Source: Duganella flavida
Lineage (GTDB): Bacteria > Pseudomonadota > Gammaproteobacteria > Burkholderiales > Burkholderiaceae_D
Assembly: GCF_009857445.1 (NCBI RefSeq)
Contig: NZ_WWCN01000005.1
Location: 310,001 to 374,000, forward strand
Direction of reading: 5' to 3'
DNA length: 64,000 nt
Shown here: one piece after another, positions 37,848 through 47,446 of the stretch
Position numbering within the stretch: position 1 is the stretch's first letter
Layout: each line of letters opens with the position of its first letter
The notes under the pieces: model-generated
Database searches by the model: none
What the model saw: only the letters and a program-made list of their open reading frames with translations
Told to the model about the DNA's origin: nothing
Position numbers and translations under genes: made by a program

Positions 37848-39257
37848 ATGGTCAAGATCGGTATCACCGCCCGCTTGTTTCTTTCATTGCTAATCGTCAG
37901 CATGCTGACAGCGGTGGGTGTTGGGCTGGGCACGCGCTGGAGTTTCAAGCAGGGCTTCCAGGGTTATCTGAACGAGGTCGAGGCGCGCCGCATGGAGGCG
38001 ATGGCCTTCGAGTTTTCGCGTGCCTACCAGGAGCACGGCAACTGGGATTTCATCCGCAATAACCGCGAGGCTTGGGAGCGCTACACTGGCGCCATCGGCC
38101 GTGAACGCGCCACTTCTCCGCGCCCCGGCGGCGATTCCATTTACTACGCGGTGCCAGACAAGGCGCCGCGCCGTCTCGGCCTGTACGACCAGCAGGGCAA
38201 TCACCTCGCCGGCAATTTGCAGACTGGCGCCGACTTGCGTTACCAGCCGGTGCTGGTCAACGGCGTAGCGGTTGGCACGCTGGCCGGCGCGCCCTTGCGC
38301 GGCTTGCAGGAAGAGGCCGAACTGACTTTCCAGACACAGCAACAACGCGACAGCTTGTTTATCGGCTTGCTGACGTTGGTGTTAGCCGCGCTGGCAGCGA
38401 TCCTGCTGGCGCGCAGCTTTGTGGCGCCGACCCGGCGCCTGATCGCCGCCGCTTCCAAGGTGGCGGCCGGCGATTACGGCGTGCGCGTGCCGCATGCGCA
38501 GCGCGACGAGCTGGGCACGTTGGCGCGCAATTTCAACATCATGGTGGCCACGCTGGAGAGCAACGAGGCGCTGCGCCGCCACTTCATGGCCGATATTTCG
38601 CACGAGCTGCGCACGCCGTTGTCGGTGCTGCAGGCGCAGCTGGAAGCGATGGAAGATGGCATCGAACCGATCGACGCCAACAGCCTCAAGGCCCTGCTGG
38701 ATGAAGTGGCCACGCTGAGCCGGCTGGTGGAAGACATGCGCCAGATCACGCTATCGGAAGTCGGCGCTTTCGATTACCGGCGCGAGGCGCTGGACCTGGC
38801 GGCGCTGCTGGCCAGCGAAGTCCACAAATGGCACGAACCGATGGCGCTGGCCGGCATGCAAATCATCACCGATACACAGGCTGCGCTGACCATCGAAGGC
38901 GACACCGTGCGTCTGCGCCAGCTGCTGCGCAACCTGTTCAATAACACGTTGCGCCATGCCGAGGGCGCCACGCAAGTGCGCGTCAGCCTGCACGTGCTGC
39001 GCGACCAGGCGGTCCTGACCTTGGCCGACAACGGCGCAGGCGTCACAGATTCCGGCTTGCCGCTGCTGTTCGAACGTTTCTGGCGCGGCGACCGCGCGCG
39101 CAGCCGCACCACCGGCGGCAGCGGCCTGGGCCTGTCGATCTGCCGCAGCATCGTCGAAGCGCACGGTGGCAGCATCAGTGCCACGCACGTGCAGGCGACG
39201 CCGCCGCGCGGCCTCGCCATCCGCATCACGCTGCCGCTGCCGGGAGAACTCGCGTGA
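37848..39257 (+). CDS. baeS: BaeS-like envelope-stress sensor histidine kinase
   Basis: An inner-membrane sensor kinase of 469 residues. Membrane segments at about 9-29 and 170-190 bracket a periplasmic sensor domain, followed by a HAMP linker. The HisKA domain carries phospho-acceptor His252 in 'ADISHELRTPLSVL', and the HATPase domain has 'LFNNTLRHAEGA', 'DNGAGV' and 'GGSGLGLSI'. Its stop overlaps the GTG of the response regulator by four bases. The BaeS assignment rests on layout and on the BaeR-like partner; the stimulus is unknown. Confidence 0.85.
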   Translation: MVKIGITARLFLSLLIVSMLTAVGVGLGTRWSFKQGFQGYLNEVEARRMEAMAFEFSRAYQEHGNWDFIRNNREAWERYTGAIGRERATSPRPGGDSIYYAVPDKAPRRLGLYDQQGNHLAGNLQTGADLRYQPVLVNGVAVGTLAGAPLRGLQEEAELTFQTQQQRDSLFIGLLTLVLAALAAILLARSFVAPTRRLIAAASKVAAGDYGVRVPHAQRDELGTLARNFNIMVATLESNEALRRHFMADISHELRTPLSVLQAQLEAMEDGIEPIDANSLKALLDEVATLSRLVEDMRQITLSEVGAFDYRREALDLAALLASEVHKWHEPMALAGMQIITDTQAALTIEGDTVRLRQLLRNLFNNTLRHAEGATQVRVSLHVLRDQAVLTLADNGAGVTDSGLPLLFERFWRGDRARSRTTGGSGLGLSICRSIVEAHGGSISATHVQATPPRGLAIRITLPLPGELA

Positions 39258-39934
39258 ACGCGCCGCACGTGCTGGTGGTCGAAGATGAACAGCGTCTCGC
39301 GCGTCTGCTGGTCAGCTATCTGCAAGCGGCCGGTTATCGCGCCAGCGCTCAGCACGATGGCCTGTCGGTGCAAGCCACGGCTGCTGGCGGCGATATCGAC
39401 CTGATCCTGCTGGACTGGATGCTGCCCGGCATGGATGGCCTGTCCCTGTGCCGCGCCCTGCGCGCCAGCAGCGACATCCCCATCATCATGATGACGGCGC
39501 GCGCGCAAGAGGAAGACCGTCTCGACGGCCTCGACAGCGGCGCCGACGATTACATCTGCAAGCCCTTCAGCCCACGCGAAGTGGTGGCGAGGGTGAGGGC
39601 GGTACTGCGTCGCCGCCCTTCCGGGACACCGCAGCCGGGCTTGCAGATTGACGACCAGGGCATGCGCGCATTTGTCCACGGCAAGGAGCTGGCACTGACG
39701 CCAGTGGAATTCCGTTTGCTGAAGATGTTGCGTGCCGCCCCCGGAAACGCCTTGTCACGCGATGACTTGCGCACCGGGGTGTACGAGGACCGGCGCATCG
39801 TGCATGACCGCACGATCGACACGCATGTGAAAAACCTGCGCCGGAAACTGGAAGAAGCTGGACTGGCCGAAGCGATTTCGGCCGTCTACGGGGTCGGTTA
39901 TCGATGGGAAGTGCGCAGCGCGCAGCAACCCTGA
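39254..39934 (+). CDS. baeR: BaeR-like OmpR-family response regulator
   Basis: A 226-residue DNA-binding response regulator: receiver domain at about 1-120 with phospho-acceptor Asp54 ('LILLDWMLPGMDG'), and OmpR-type winged helix at about 130-222. 'DDYICKPFSPREVVARVRAVLRR' closely resembles E. coli BaeR. It begins with GTG overlapping the kinase stop (GTGA), implying translational coupling. The next gene, a dehydrogenase subunit, starts 23 bp downstream and might share the transcript. Confidence 0.85.
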   Translation: MNAPHVLVVEDEQRLARLLVSYLQAAGYRASAQHDGLSVQATAAGGDIDLILLDWMLPGMDGLSLCRALRASSDIPIIMMTARAQEEDRLDGLDSGADDYICKPFSPREVVARVRAVLRRRPSGTPQPGLQIDDQGMRAFVHGKELALTPVEFRLLKMLRAAPGNALSRDDLRTGVYEDRRIVHDRTIDTHVKNLRRKLEEAGLAEAISAVYGVGYRWEVRSAQQP

Positions 39935-39957
39935 CGTCTCACACAGAGGAGAAAAAA

Positions 39958-40686
39958 ATGTCTGACGACACACAGTCGCCGTCGCGGCGCAACCTTATCA
40001 AGAGCATGGTGTTCGTTCCGATCGGCGCGGTTGCCGCGACCGGTGCGGTGCGTGCGCTGACATCGGCCACGGCTGCCGATGCCAATGTAGCAGAAGGCAA
40101 ACCGAACGCCTACACGCCGAGCTTTTTCAATCAAGTGGAATGGAAATTCCTCAGCGCCGCCGTGGATCGTTTGATCCCGCACGATGAGCATGGCCCCGGC
40201 GCTGTCGAGCTGGGCGTGCTGGAATTCCTCGACCGCCACATGCAAACCCCGTTCGCCGCCGGCGACATCTGGTATATGCAAGGCCCGTTCGTACAAGCTA
40301 AACCGGAATTCGGCTATCAGGGCAAGCTGGCGCTGCGCGACATCCTCCGCGTCGGCATCAAGAACGTGGATGGCTATTGCGCCTCGCAATTCGGCGGCAA
40401 GGCCTTCGCTGATCTCGACCGCAAGCAGCAGGAAGAAATCCTCAAAGGCTGCGAAGGCGGCAAGCTCAAGCTGGAAGACATTTCGGCCAAGCTGTTCTTC
40501 ACCAACCTGCTGAACGAAGTGCGCAACGGCTACTTTGCCGATCCCAAGCATGGCGGCAACAAGGGCATGGGCGCGTGGAAGATGATCGGTTATCCCGGCA
40601 TGCGCGCCGACTATCTGGACTGGGTGGAAGTCCGCGACAAACCATATCCGATCGGCCCTGTCGATCTGGCCGGACGCCGAGGTTAA
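39958..40686 (+). CDS. Gluconate 2-dehydrogenase subunit 3 family protein (small subunit)
   Basis: A 242-residue small subunit of a membrane-associated FAD dehydrogenase. The N-terminus has a twin-arginine-type signal ('SRRNLIKSM' followed by a hydrophobic segment), as is usual for this subunit, which helps export the folded flavoprotein. The mature part contains 'FLSAAVDRLIPHDEHGPGAVELGVLEFLDRHM', typical of the family. GAGGAG upstream supports the ATG at 39958. It is followed after 5 bp by the GMC subunit and then by the cytochrome subunit. Confidence 0.9.
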   Translation: MSDDTQSPSRRNLIKSMVFVPIGAVAATGAVRALTSATAADANVAEGKPNAYTPSFFNQVEWKFLSAAVDRLIPHDEHGPGAVELGVLEFLDRHMQTPFAAGDIWYMQGPFVQAKPEFGYQGKLALRDILRVGIKNVDGYCASQFGGKAFADLDRKQQEEILKGCEGGKLKLEDISAKLFFTNLLNEVRNGYFADPKHGGNKGMGAWKMIGYPGMRADYLDWVEVRDKPYPIGPVDLAGRRG

Positions 40687-40691
40687 ACATT

Positions 40692-42467
40692 ATGACTATC
40701 GTAAAAAACAAAGTAGACGCCGTGATTGTCGGCATGGGCTGGACCGGCGCCATCATGGCCAAAGAGCTGACCGACGCTGGTCTCAACGTGGTGTGTCTGG
40801 AACGCGGCCCTGACCGCGACACGCAACCGGACTTCGCCTACCCGCGCGTGGTGGACGAGCTGGAAGGTTCGGTGCACCGCAAATATTTGCAATCGCTGAA
40901 CAAGGAAACCGTGACCATCCGCCACGGCGTGAACGACACCGCCGTGCCGTATCGCCAGATGGGTTCGTTCAAGCCGGGCACCGGCGTGGGGGGGGCGGGT
41001 AGCCACTGGTCCGGCTGCCATTTTCGCGCGCTGCCGGAAGACTTCAAGGTGCGCAGCAATGTCGAACAGCGTTACGGCAAGAAGTTCATCCCGAAAGACA
41101 TGACCATCCAGGACTTCCCGGTTTCGTACGAAGACCTGGAGCCGCATTTCGACCACTTCGAATATGTGTGCGGCACCTCGGGCAAAGCTGGTGTGTTGAA
41201 CGGTAAAATCATCGAGGGCGGTAATCCGTTTGAAGGTTCGCGCTCGCGTGAGTTTGCGCTGCCGCCAAATCCCAACTACCTCGGCGGCGAACTGTTCTAC
41301 AAAGCTGCGCGCGAGATGGGTTACAACCCGTATCCGATTCCAGCCTCGAACGCTTCGGGTCCGTATGTGAATCCATACGGCTGCCAGATGGGACCGTGTA
41401 ATTTCTGCGGCTTCTGCTCGGACTATGGCTGCCTGAACTACTCCAAGGCCAGCCCGAACGCCTGCATCATGCCGGTGCTGCGCGGCCGCAAGGGCTTCGA
41501 ACTGCGCACGCTGGCGCAAGTGTTGAAGGTGAATCTGACCGACGACAAGAAGAAAGCCACCGGCGTCACCTACCTCGACGCCCAGGGCCGCGAGACCGAG
41601 CAGCCGGCCGATATCGTGCTCCTGTGTGCGTTCTCGCTGTTCAATGTGCACTTGATGCTGTTGTCGGGCATCGGCGTACCGTACGACCCGGTCAGCAATA
41701 CCGGCACCATCGGCCGCAACTACTCGTACCAGAACCTGAACCGCGTTTCGCTGTTCTTCGATGACACCGTGCACGCCAACCAGTTCATGGGCATTGGCGG
41801 CGGCGGTACCACCATCGACGATTTGAACGGCAACCGCAACGACAGCACCAAGTCCGGCTTCATCGGTGGCGGCATTGTCTGGGCGCGCCAGCCGGGCGGC
41901 GGTCCGGTGCGCGGCATCGCTACGGCGCCGGGTGTGCCGAACTGGGGCAGCGCGTGGAAGAAGGGTGTCAAGGAAGCGTTCCGCCATTCGTTCTACTACG
42001 AGGTGCAGGGTTCGTGCATGGCCTATCAAGACGCGTACCTGAGCCTGGATCCGACCTACAAAGATGGTTTCGGCCGTCCACTGCTGCGCATGACCTTTGA
42101 CTGGCATGACAACGAGATCAAGGCGTCGCAGTATCTGGTCGAGAAAGCTTCCGATATGTGCAAGGTGCTCGGCCCGAAAGCCATCAAGGGCGACGCCAAG
42201 AAGGACGGCGACCACTACAACGTGACCCAGTACCAGTCGACGCACACCTGCGGCGGCGCCATCATGGGCAGCGATCCGAAGACTTCGGCGCTGAACCGCT
42301 ACCTGCAGTCGTGGGACGTATCCAACGTGTTTGCACCGGGCGCCAACGCCTTCCCGCAAAACAACGGCTACAACCCGACCGGCATGGTGGGCGCGCTGAC
42401 GTATTGGTGCGCCAAGGCGGTTCGCGAGCTGTACCTGAAGAACCCCGGTCCGCTGGTTCAGGCTTAA
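40692..42467 (+). CDS. GMC-family FAD oxidoreductase (gluconate dehydrogenase-like large subunit)
   Basis: The 591-residue catalytic subunit. The FAD-binding motif is 'AVIVGMGWTGAIMAKELTDAG' (about 10-30) with the following 'VVCLERG', and the C-terminal GMC region has 'YQSTHTCGGAIMGSDP' and 'NVFAPGANAFPQNNGYNPTG'. It has no signal peptide of its own, so it presumably rides with the twin-arginine subunit encoded upstream. The family oxidises gluconate, 2-ketogluconate, sorbitol or related sugars in the periplasm; the substrate cannot be fixed from sequence. Confidence 0.9.
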   Translation: MTIVKNKVDAVIVGMGWTGAIMAKELTDAGLNVVCLERGPDRDTQPDFAYPRVVDELEGSVHRKYLQSLNKETVTIRHGVNDTAVPYRQMGSFKPGTGVGGAGSHWSGCHFRALPEDFKVRSNVEQRYGKKFIPKDMTIQDFPVSYEDLEPHFDHFEYVCGTSGKAGVLNGKIIEGGNPFEGSRSREFALPPNPNYLGGELFYKAAREMGYNPYPIPASNASGPYVNPYGCQMGPCNFCGFCSDYGCLNYSKASPNACIMPVLRGRKGFELRTLAQVLKVNLTDDKKKATGVTYLDAQGRETEQPADIVLLCAFSLFNVHLMLLSGIGVPYDPVSNTGTIGRNYSYQNLNRVSLFFDDTVHANQFMGIGGGGTTIDDLNGNRNDSTKSGFIGGGIVWARQPGGGPVRGIATAPGVPNWGSAWKKGVKEAFRHSFYYEVQGSCMAYQDAYLSLDPTYKDGFGRPLLRMTFDWHDNEIKASQYLVEKASDMCKVLGPKAIKGDAKKDGDHYNVTQYQSTHTCGGAIMGSDPKTSALNRYLQSWDVSNVFAPGANAFPQNNGYNPTGMVGALTYWCAKAVRELYLKNPGPLVQA

Positions 42468-42479
42468 GGAGACGACGAC

Positions 42480-43832
42480 ATGAGCAATCTTAAAAAAGGT
42501 ATTTTGGTCGTCGCCGGTGTGGTGCTTGTGGGTGTGGTGGGCGCGTTTGTCTACGGCTCGCAGACAACGGCTACCAAGGACATCGGACCGGGCTCGCTTG
42601 ATCTCGCCGCGCCGAGCGCGCAGCTGATCGAGAAAGGCCGCTATCTGGCCGTCGCGGCGGACTGCGTGGCCTGCCATACGGCGCCGAAGGGACAGCCGTT
42701 TGCAGGCGGCTTGTCGATGGCGACGCCGGTTGGGGCGATCTACAGCTCCAACATCACGCCGGATAAAGCCACCGGCATCGGCAATTACAGCCTGAATGAC
42801 TTCGACCGCGCCGTGCGTCATGGCATTGCGCAGTCGGGCAAGACGCTGTATCCGGCCATGCCATATCCATCCTACGCCAAGGTGACGGACGACGATATGC
42901 GCGCGCTGTATGCCTACTTCATGCACGGCGTGCAGCCGGTATCGGCGGCCAACCGCGAGCACGACATCCACTGGCCGCTGTCGATGAACTGGCCGCTGGC
43001 GATCTGGCGCAAGACCTACGCACCCGCCGTGGAGCCGCTGGTGCTGAGCAAGTACCAGGGTGAGGCGCTGGCGCGTGGTGCGTATCTGGTGCAATCGCTG
43101 GGTCACTGCGGTGCTTGCCATACGCCGCGTGCGTCGACCATGCAGGAGCTGGCGCAGGATGAGTCGAATCCGGCTTATCTGGCCGGCGGTCCGGTGATCG
43201 ATGGCTGGCTGGCGGTCAACCTGCGCAGCAATCCGGCCGGTGGTTTGGGCCGTTGGACCGAGCAGGACGTCGTCGATACGCTTAGCAAGGCACGCAATGC
43301 GCATTCGGCTGTGATCGGCACGCCAATGGCGGACGTGGTGTTGCACAGCACGCAGGAGATGGCGCCGGAAGACTTGAAGGCTATTGCCGTGTACCTGAAG
43401 TCGCTGACGCCGGGACCGGAAGAAAAGGCGCGCTATGCAGCCAGCGATGCTACCGCCAAGGCCCTCAAGGCTGGCCGCGAAGAGAATCGCGGTGCCCAGC
43501 TGTATCTCGACAATTGCGCGGCCTGCCACCGTTCGGATGCGACTTCCAACGCCAAGGTGTTCCCGGCGCTGGCGGGTAATCCGTCGGTGCTGTCGGATGA
43601 TCCGACGTCGCTGATCCGTCTGGTGCTGGCCGGTAGTTCGCTGCCGTCAACCAAGGGCGCGCCGTCGAATCTCGGCATGCCGGGCTTTGCATGGCGACTG
43701 TCGGACGAGGAAGCGGCGCAGCTAGTGACCTTCGTGCGCCAAAGCTGGGGCAACCAGGCGTCGGCCGCTGATACCGGCCAAGTGGCCAAAATCCGCAAGC
43801 AAGTGGACGCCGAGGCTGAAGTAAAACACTAA
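42480..43832 (+). CDS. Tri-haem cytochrome c subunit of the GMC dehydrogenase
   Basis: A 450-residue membrane-anchored cytochrome c carrying three haem-binding motifs: 'CVACHTAP', 'CGACHTPR' and 'CAACHRSD'. An N-terminal hydrophobic anchor spans about 8-25. This is the standard electron-accepting subunit that passes electrons from the FAD dehydrogenase to the respiratory chain. It begins 12 bp after the GMC gene behind AAGGAGA and ends before a strong terminator, closing the three-subunit operon. Confidence 0.92.
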   Translation: MSNLKKGILVVAGVVLVGVVGAFVYGSQTTATKDIGPGSLDLAAPSAQLIEKGRYLAVAADCVACHTAPKGQPFAGGLSMATPVGAIYSSNITPDKATGIGNYSLNDFDRAVRHGIAQSGKTLYPAMPYPSYAKVTDDDMRALYAYFMHGVQPVSAANREHDIHWPLSMNWPLAIWRKTYAPAVEPLVLSKYQGEALARGAYLVQSLGHCGACHTPRASTMQELAQDESNPAYLAGGPVIDGWLAVNLRSNPAGGLGRWTEQDVVDTLSKARNAHSAVIGTPMADVVLHSTQEMAPEDLKAIAVYLKSLTPGPEEKARYAASDATAKALKAGREENRGAQLYLDNCAACHRSDATSNAKVFPALAGNPSVLSDDPTSLIRLVLAGSSLPSTKGAPSNLGMPGFAWRLSDEEAAQLVTFVRQSWGNQASAADTGQVAKIRKQVDAEAEVKH

Positions 43833-43846
43833 GCAACAACGCTCCC

Positions 43847-43887
43847 GGCCGCGCTGAGGGTTTCGCCCTCCGCGCGGCCATTTTTAT
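43847..43887 (+). terminator. Intrinsic terminator of the dehydrogenase operon
   Basis: A 14-bp stem with one mismatch (GGCCGCGC...GAGGG pairing with CCCTC...GCGCGGCC), a TTTCG loop, and a T-rich tail ATTTTTATT. Confidence 0.88.
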
Positions 43888-43982
43888 TCTGGACGCATAC
43901 TTGCGCACGGTTGAAATGATCGTGGGGTTAGACTTGTATTTGAGATAAACTCGTTGCTTCTCATGCTACTTTGGCCTTCACT

Positions 43983-46900
43983 ATGCCTAATGCCACGACG
44001 TTGGACGAACGCAGTTTTCGTCGGATTCTTGTTCGCAATGTGACTTTGCCGCTTGCTGCCGGCGTGGTCAGTGCTGGTGTGTTTGTGGTGTTGCTGGTGT
44101 ATTTGATCACCACCATGAACTGGGTCGAGCACAGCGAACGGGTGATCGGCAACGCCAACCAGCTGAGCAAGGAAATGGTGGACATGGAAACCGGCATGCG
44201 CGGCTATCTGCTGGCCGGCGATGAAGTCTTCCTGCAGCCCTACAATCTGTCCAAACCACGTGTCGCCGCCAATCTCACCGGTTTGATGAAGATGGTGGAG
44301 GATAACCCGGTACAGGTCGATCGCCTGCGCGTCATCCAGTTCCAGCATCAGCATTGGGATCAGTACGCGCAAGAGATGATACGGCTGCGCGCCGCCAATG
44401 GCGAGGTGACCGGCACCGTCAAGACCGGGCGCGGCAAGTCGCAGTTCGACGAGATCCGCCGCCAGCTGGATAACTTTATCAGCACCGAGTTGCGCATGCG
44501 CCAGGAGCGCAGTGACCAGGCGCGCGTCGTCACCATATGGGTGGCGGTGATTTATTTGCTGCTGACGCTGGGCGTGGGCGGCATCCTGGCCTGGTTCGGC
44601 CGCCGCGAGCTGACCGGCCTGTCGCGCGTCTACACCACCGCATTGAATGAGCACGCCGAGCATGCCGAGCTGTTGCAGCAGCAAGCCTGGCTGCGCACCG
44701 GCCAGAGCGAGCTGGCGCAACAGGGCATCGGCCAGCTGGCTTTGCCGCAGCTGTCGTCGGCCTTGCTGCAGTTCCTGGCCCGCTACATGGATGTGGTGGT
44801 GGGAGCGCTGTACTTGCGTGCGCCGGATGGCAGTTTCCGCCGCGCGGCGTCATATGGCTTCAGCGATGAGTGGGAGCAGCGCGATCAGCAATTCAAGCCG
44901 GCCGAAAGCCTGGTCGCGCAAGCGGCGCTGGAGCGCCGCGTTATTCGTCTTGAGCCGCTGCCTACCGGTTACATCCAGGTTAGCTCCGGCCTGGGCAGCG
45001 CGGCACCGGCCAGTGTGCTGCTGGCGCCGGTCGATAGCGATGGCGATATCAATGGCGTGTTGGAGCTGGGCCTGCTGCGTCCCATCAGTACACGTGATAT
45101 CGATTTGCTGACGCTGGTGAAAGGCAATATCGGCAATGCGATTGAAGCCAGCTGGTCACGCCAGCGCCTGCAGGATGTGCTCGCAGAAACGCAACAGCTG
45201 AACGAGGAATTGCAAGTGCAGCAGGAAGAGCTGCGCACGGCCAACGAGGAACTGGAAGAACAGTCGCGCGTGCTGGAAGCATCGCAAGCCAGTCTGGAAA
45301 ACCAGAAGGCCGAGCTAGAGCAAACCAATGAACAATTGGCGGAACAAGGCCAGGCGCTCGACCAGAAGAATGCCGAGTTGCAGAAGGCGCAGCAGGACTT
45401 GGAAGAGCGCGCGCGCGATCTGGAGCGCGCCAGCCAGTACAAGTCGCAGTTCCTTGCCAACATGTCGCATGAGTTACGTACGCCCCTCAACAGTTCGCTG
45501 ATCCTGGCCAAGCTGCTGGCTGAAAATTCCCAAGGCAACCTGAATGACGAGCAAGTACGCTTTGCCAACACGATTTACTCGGCCGGCAACGACCTGCTCA
45601 ATTTGATTAACGATATTCTCGACATCTCCAAGGTGGAGGCTGGCAAGCTGGACCTGCTGCCGGAGCCGCTCTCGGCGCGCCATGTGGCGGAGCACATGGC
45701 GCTGGTGTTTGAACCGCTGGCGCAGCAGAAGAAGCTGGCGTTCCAGCTGGTGGTGGCCGACCATGCGGCACTGCAGATGGTGACCGACCGCCAGCGCCTG
45801 GAGCAGATACTCAAGAACCTGCTGTCCAACGCGCTCAAGTTCACCAGCACCGGACAGATTACCTTGTCGGTGCAAGCGCAGGGAAATGCCGTGGCATTCG
45901 CGGTGCAGGATACTGGCATCGGCATCCGTGCTGAGGACCAGCAGAGCATCTTCAACGCTTTCCAGCAGGCCGATGGCACGACCAGCCGCAAGTACGGAGG
46001 CACCGGCCTTGGGCTGTCGATTTCGCGCGACCTGGCGCAGCTGCTGGGCGGTGCGATTACGCTGACCAGCGAAGCGGGCAAGGGCAGTTGCTTTACGCTG
46101 GCCTTGCCGATGGCATGGAATGCGCCCGAGCCACGGCAGCAGGTGCCGGCGGCCGCCGCGCCGGTGCCTGTAGCGCCGCCTGCTGCGCCGCCAGCCGCGC
46201 CGGTCCCGCGTGCGTTTGATGATGACCGCACCTTGATCGATGCCGCCGGCGCAGCACGCGGCCGCCTGGTGCTGGTGGTGGAAGACGATGCGACGTTTGC
46301 CCACATCCTGTACGACTTGGCGCACGAGCAGCAGTACCACTGCCTGGTCGCCTTCAACGCCGACGAAGGCCTGGCGCTGGCGCGCCAGTACACGCCGGAC
46401 GCGGTGCTGCTCGACATTCGCCTGCCTGACCGTTCCGGCCTGTCCGTGCTGCAGCTGCTGAAGGATGACGCGCAAACCCGCCACATCCCGGTGCACGTGG
46501 TCTCGGCCGCCGATAACGGCGAAGCGGCGCTGCACCTGGGCGCCATCGGCTACGCCATCAAGCCGGCCACGCGCGAGCAGCTGATGGAGGTGTTCCGCCG
46601 CATCGAAACCAAGCTCACGCAAAAAATCAAGCACGTGCTGCTGGTGGAAGACGACGACCGTCAGCGCGACAGCGTGGTCCAGCTGATCACCGACGACGAT
46701 GTCAACATCACTGCCGTCGGCAATGGCGAAGAAGCGCTGGCCCTGCTGCGCACCACTATCTACGATTGCATGATCATCGACCTCAAACTGCCTGACATGC
46801 CGGGCAACGAACTGCTGCAGCGCATGGCCGCCGAGTCGCTGGCCGCTTTCCCGCCGGTGATCGTCTACACCGGCCGCAACCTCTCGCGTGAAGAAGAAGC

Positions 46901-47444
46901 CGACCTGCACAAATATTCGCGCTCCATCATCATCAAGGGCGCGCGCTCGCCGGAGCGCCTGCTGGACGAAGTCACCCTGTTCCTGCACAAAGTGGAAGCC
47001 CAGCTGTCGAGCGAACGCCAGCGCATGCTGAAAACCGTGCGCTCGCGCGACCGCGTGTTCGAAGGCCGCCGCATCCTGCTGGTGGACGACGATGTGCGCA
47101 ACATCTTCGCCCTCACCAGCGCGCTGGAACAGAAGGGTGCGCTGGTGGAAGTCGGCCGCAACGGCCATGAAGCGCTGGAAAAACTCGACACCGTCGCCGA
47201 CATCGACCTGGTGCTGATGGACGTGATGATGCCGGTGATGGACGGCCTGGAAGCCACCCGCCGCATCCGCGCCAACCCGCGTTTTGCCCGCCTGCCCATC
47301 ATCGCCATCACCGCCAAGGCCATGAAGGACGACCAGGAACAATGCCTGGCCGCCGGCGCCAGCGACTATTTAGCCAAGCCGATTGATCTTTCTCGCCTAT
47401 ACTCCTTGTTACGGGTGTGGATGCCGAACGCGGAACGGAGCTAG
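43983..47444 (+). CDS. Hybrid histidine kinase: CHASE3-GAF-HisKA-HATPase-REC-REC-REC
   Basis: A 1153-residue membrane kinase. TM1 (about 20-42) and TM2 (about 182-204) enclose a CHASE3-like sensor ('MVDMETGMRGYLLAGDEVFLQPY'). Next come a GAF domain (about 245-385), a long Glu/Gln coiled coil (about 390-495), HisKA with 'ANMSHELRTPLNSSL', and HATPase with 'GGTGLGLSISRDLAQLLGG'. Three receivers follow, with acceptor Asps in 'VLLDIRLPDRSG', 'MIIDLKLPDMPG' and 'VLMDVMMPVMDG'. The ATG at 43983 and an in-frame TTG at 43971 both lack a ribosome-binding site. It heads a four-gene signalling operon with CheR, CheB and a REC-kinase; output is probably phosphorelay. Confidence 0.9.
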   Translation: MPNATTLDERSFRRILVRNVTLPLAAGVVSAGVFVVLLVYLITTMNWVEHSERVIGNANQLSKEMVDMETGMRGYLLAGDEVFLQPYNLSKPRVAANLTGLMKMVEDNPVQVDRLRVIQFQHQHWDQYAQEMIRLRAANGEVTGTVKTGRGKSQFDEIRRQLDNFISTELRMRQERSDQARVVTIWVAVIYLLLTLGVGGILAWFGRRELTGLSRVYTTALNEHAEHAELLQQQAWLRTGQSELAQQGIGQLALPQLSSALLQFLARYMDVVVGALYLRAPDGSFRRAASYGFSDEWEQRDQQFKPAESLVAQAALERRVIRLEPLPTGYIQVSSGLGSAAPASVLLAPVDSDGDINGVLELGLLRPISTRDIDLLTLVKGNIGNAIEASWSRQRLQDVLAETQQLNEELQVQQEELRTANEELEEQSRVLEASQASLENQKAELEQTNEQLAEQGQALDQKNAELQKAQQDLEERARDLERASQYKSQFLANMSHELRTPLNSSLILAKLLAENSQGNLNDEQVRFANTIYSAGNDLLNLINDILDISKVEAGKLDLLPEPLSARHVAEHMALVFEPLAQQKKLAFQLVVADHAALQMVTDRQRLEQILKNLLSNALKFTSTGQITLSVQAQGNAVAFAVQDTGIGIRAEDQQSIFNAFQQADGTTSRKYGGTGLGLSISRDLAQLLGGAITLTSEAGKGSCFTLALPMAWNAPEPRQQVPAAAAPVPVAPPAAPPAAPVPRAFDDDRTLIDAAGAARGRLVLVVEDDATFAHILYDLAHEQQYHCLVAFNADEGLALARQYTPDAVLLDIRLPDRSGLSVLQLLKDDAQTRHIPVHVVSAADNGEAALHLGAIGYAIKPATREQLMEVFRRIETKLTQKIKHVLLVEDDDRQRDSVVQLITDDDVNITAVGNGEEALALLRTTIYDCMIIDLKLPDMPGNELLQRMAAESLAAFPPVIVYTGRNLSREEEADLHKYSRSIIIKGARSPERLLDEVTLFLHKVEAQLSSERQRMLKTVRSRDRVFEGRRILLVDDDVRNIFALTSALEQKGALVEVGRNGHEALEKLDTVADIDLVLMDVMMPVMDGLEATRRIRANPRFARLPIIAITAKAMKDDQEQCLAAGASDYLAKPIDLSRLYSLLRVWMPNAERS

Positions 47445-47446
47445 CC

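Noticed and set aside
40683..43529. A minus-strand open frame of about 950 codons opposite the GMC dehydrogenase and cytochrome genes
   Set aside because: Antisense to well-defined enzymes with FAD and haem motifs; no domain or ribosome-binding site supports it.
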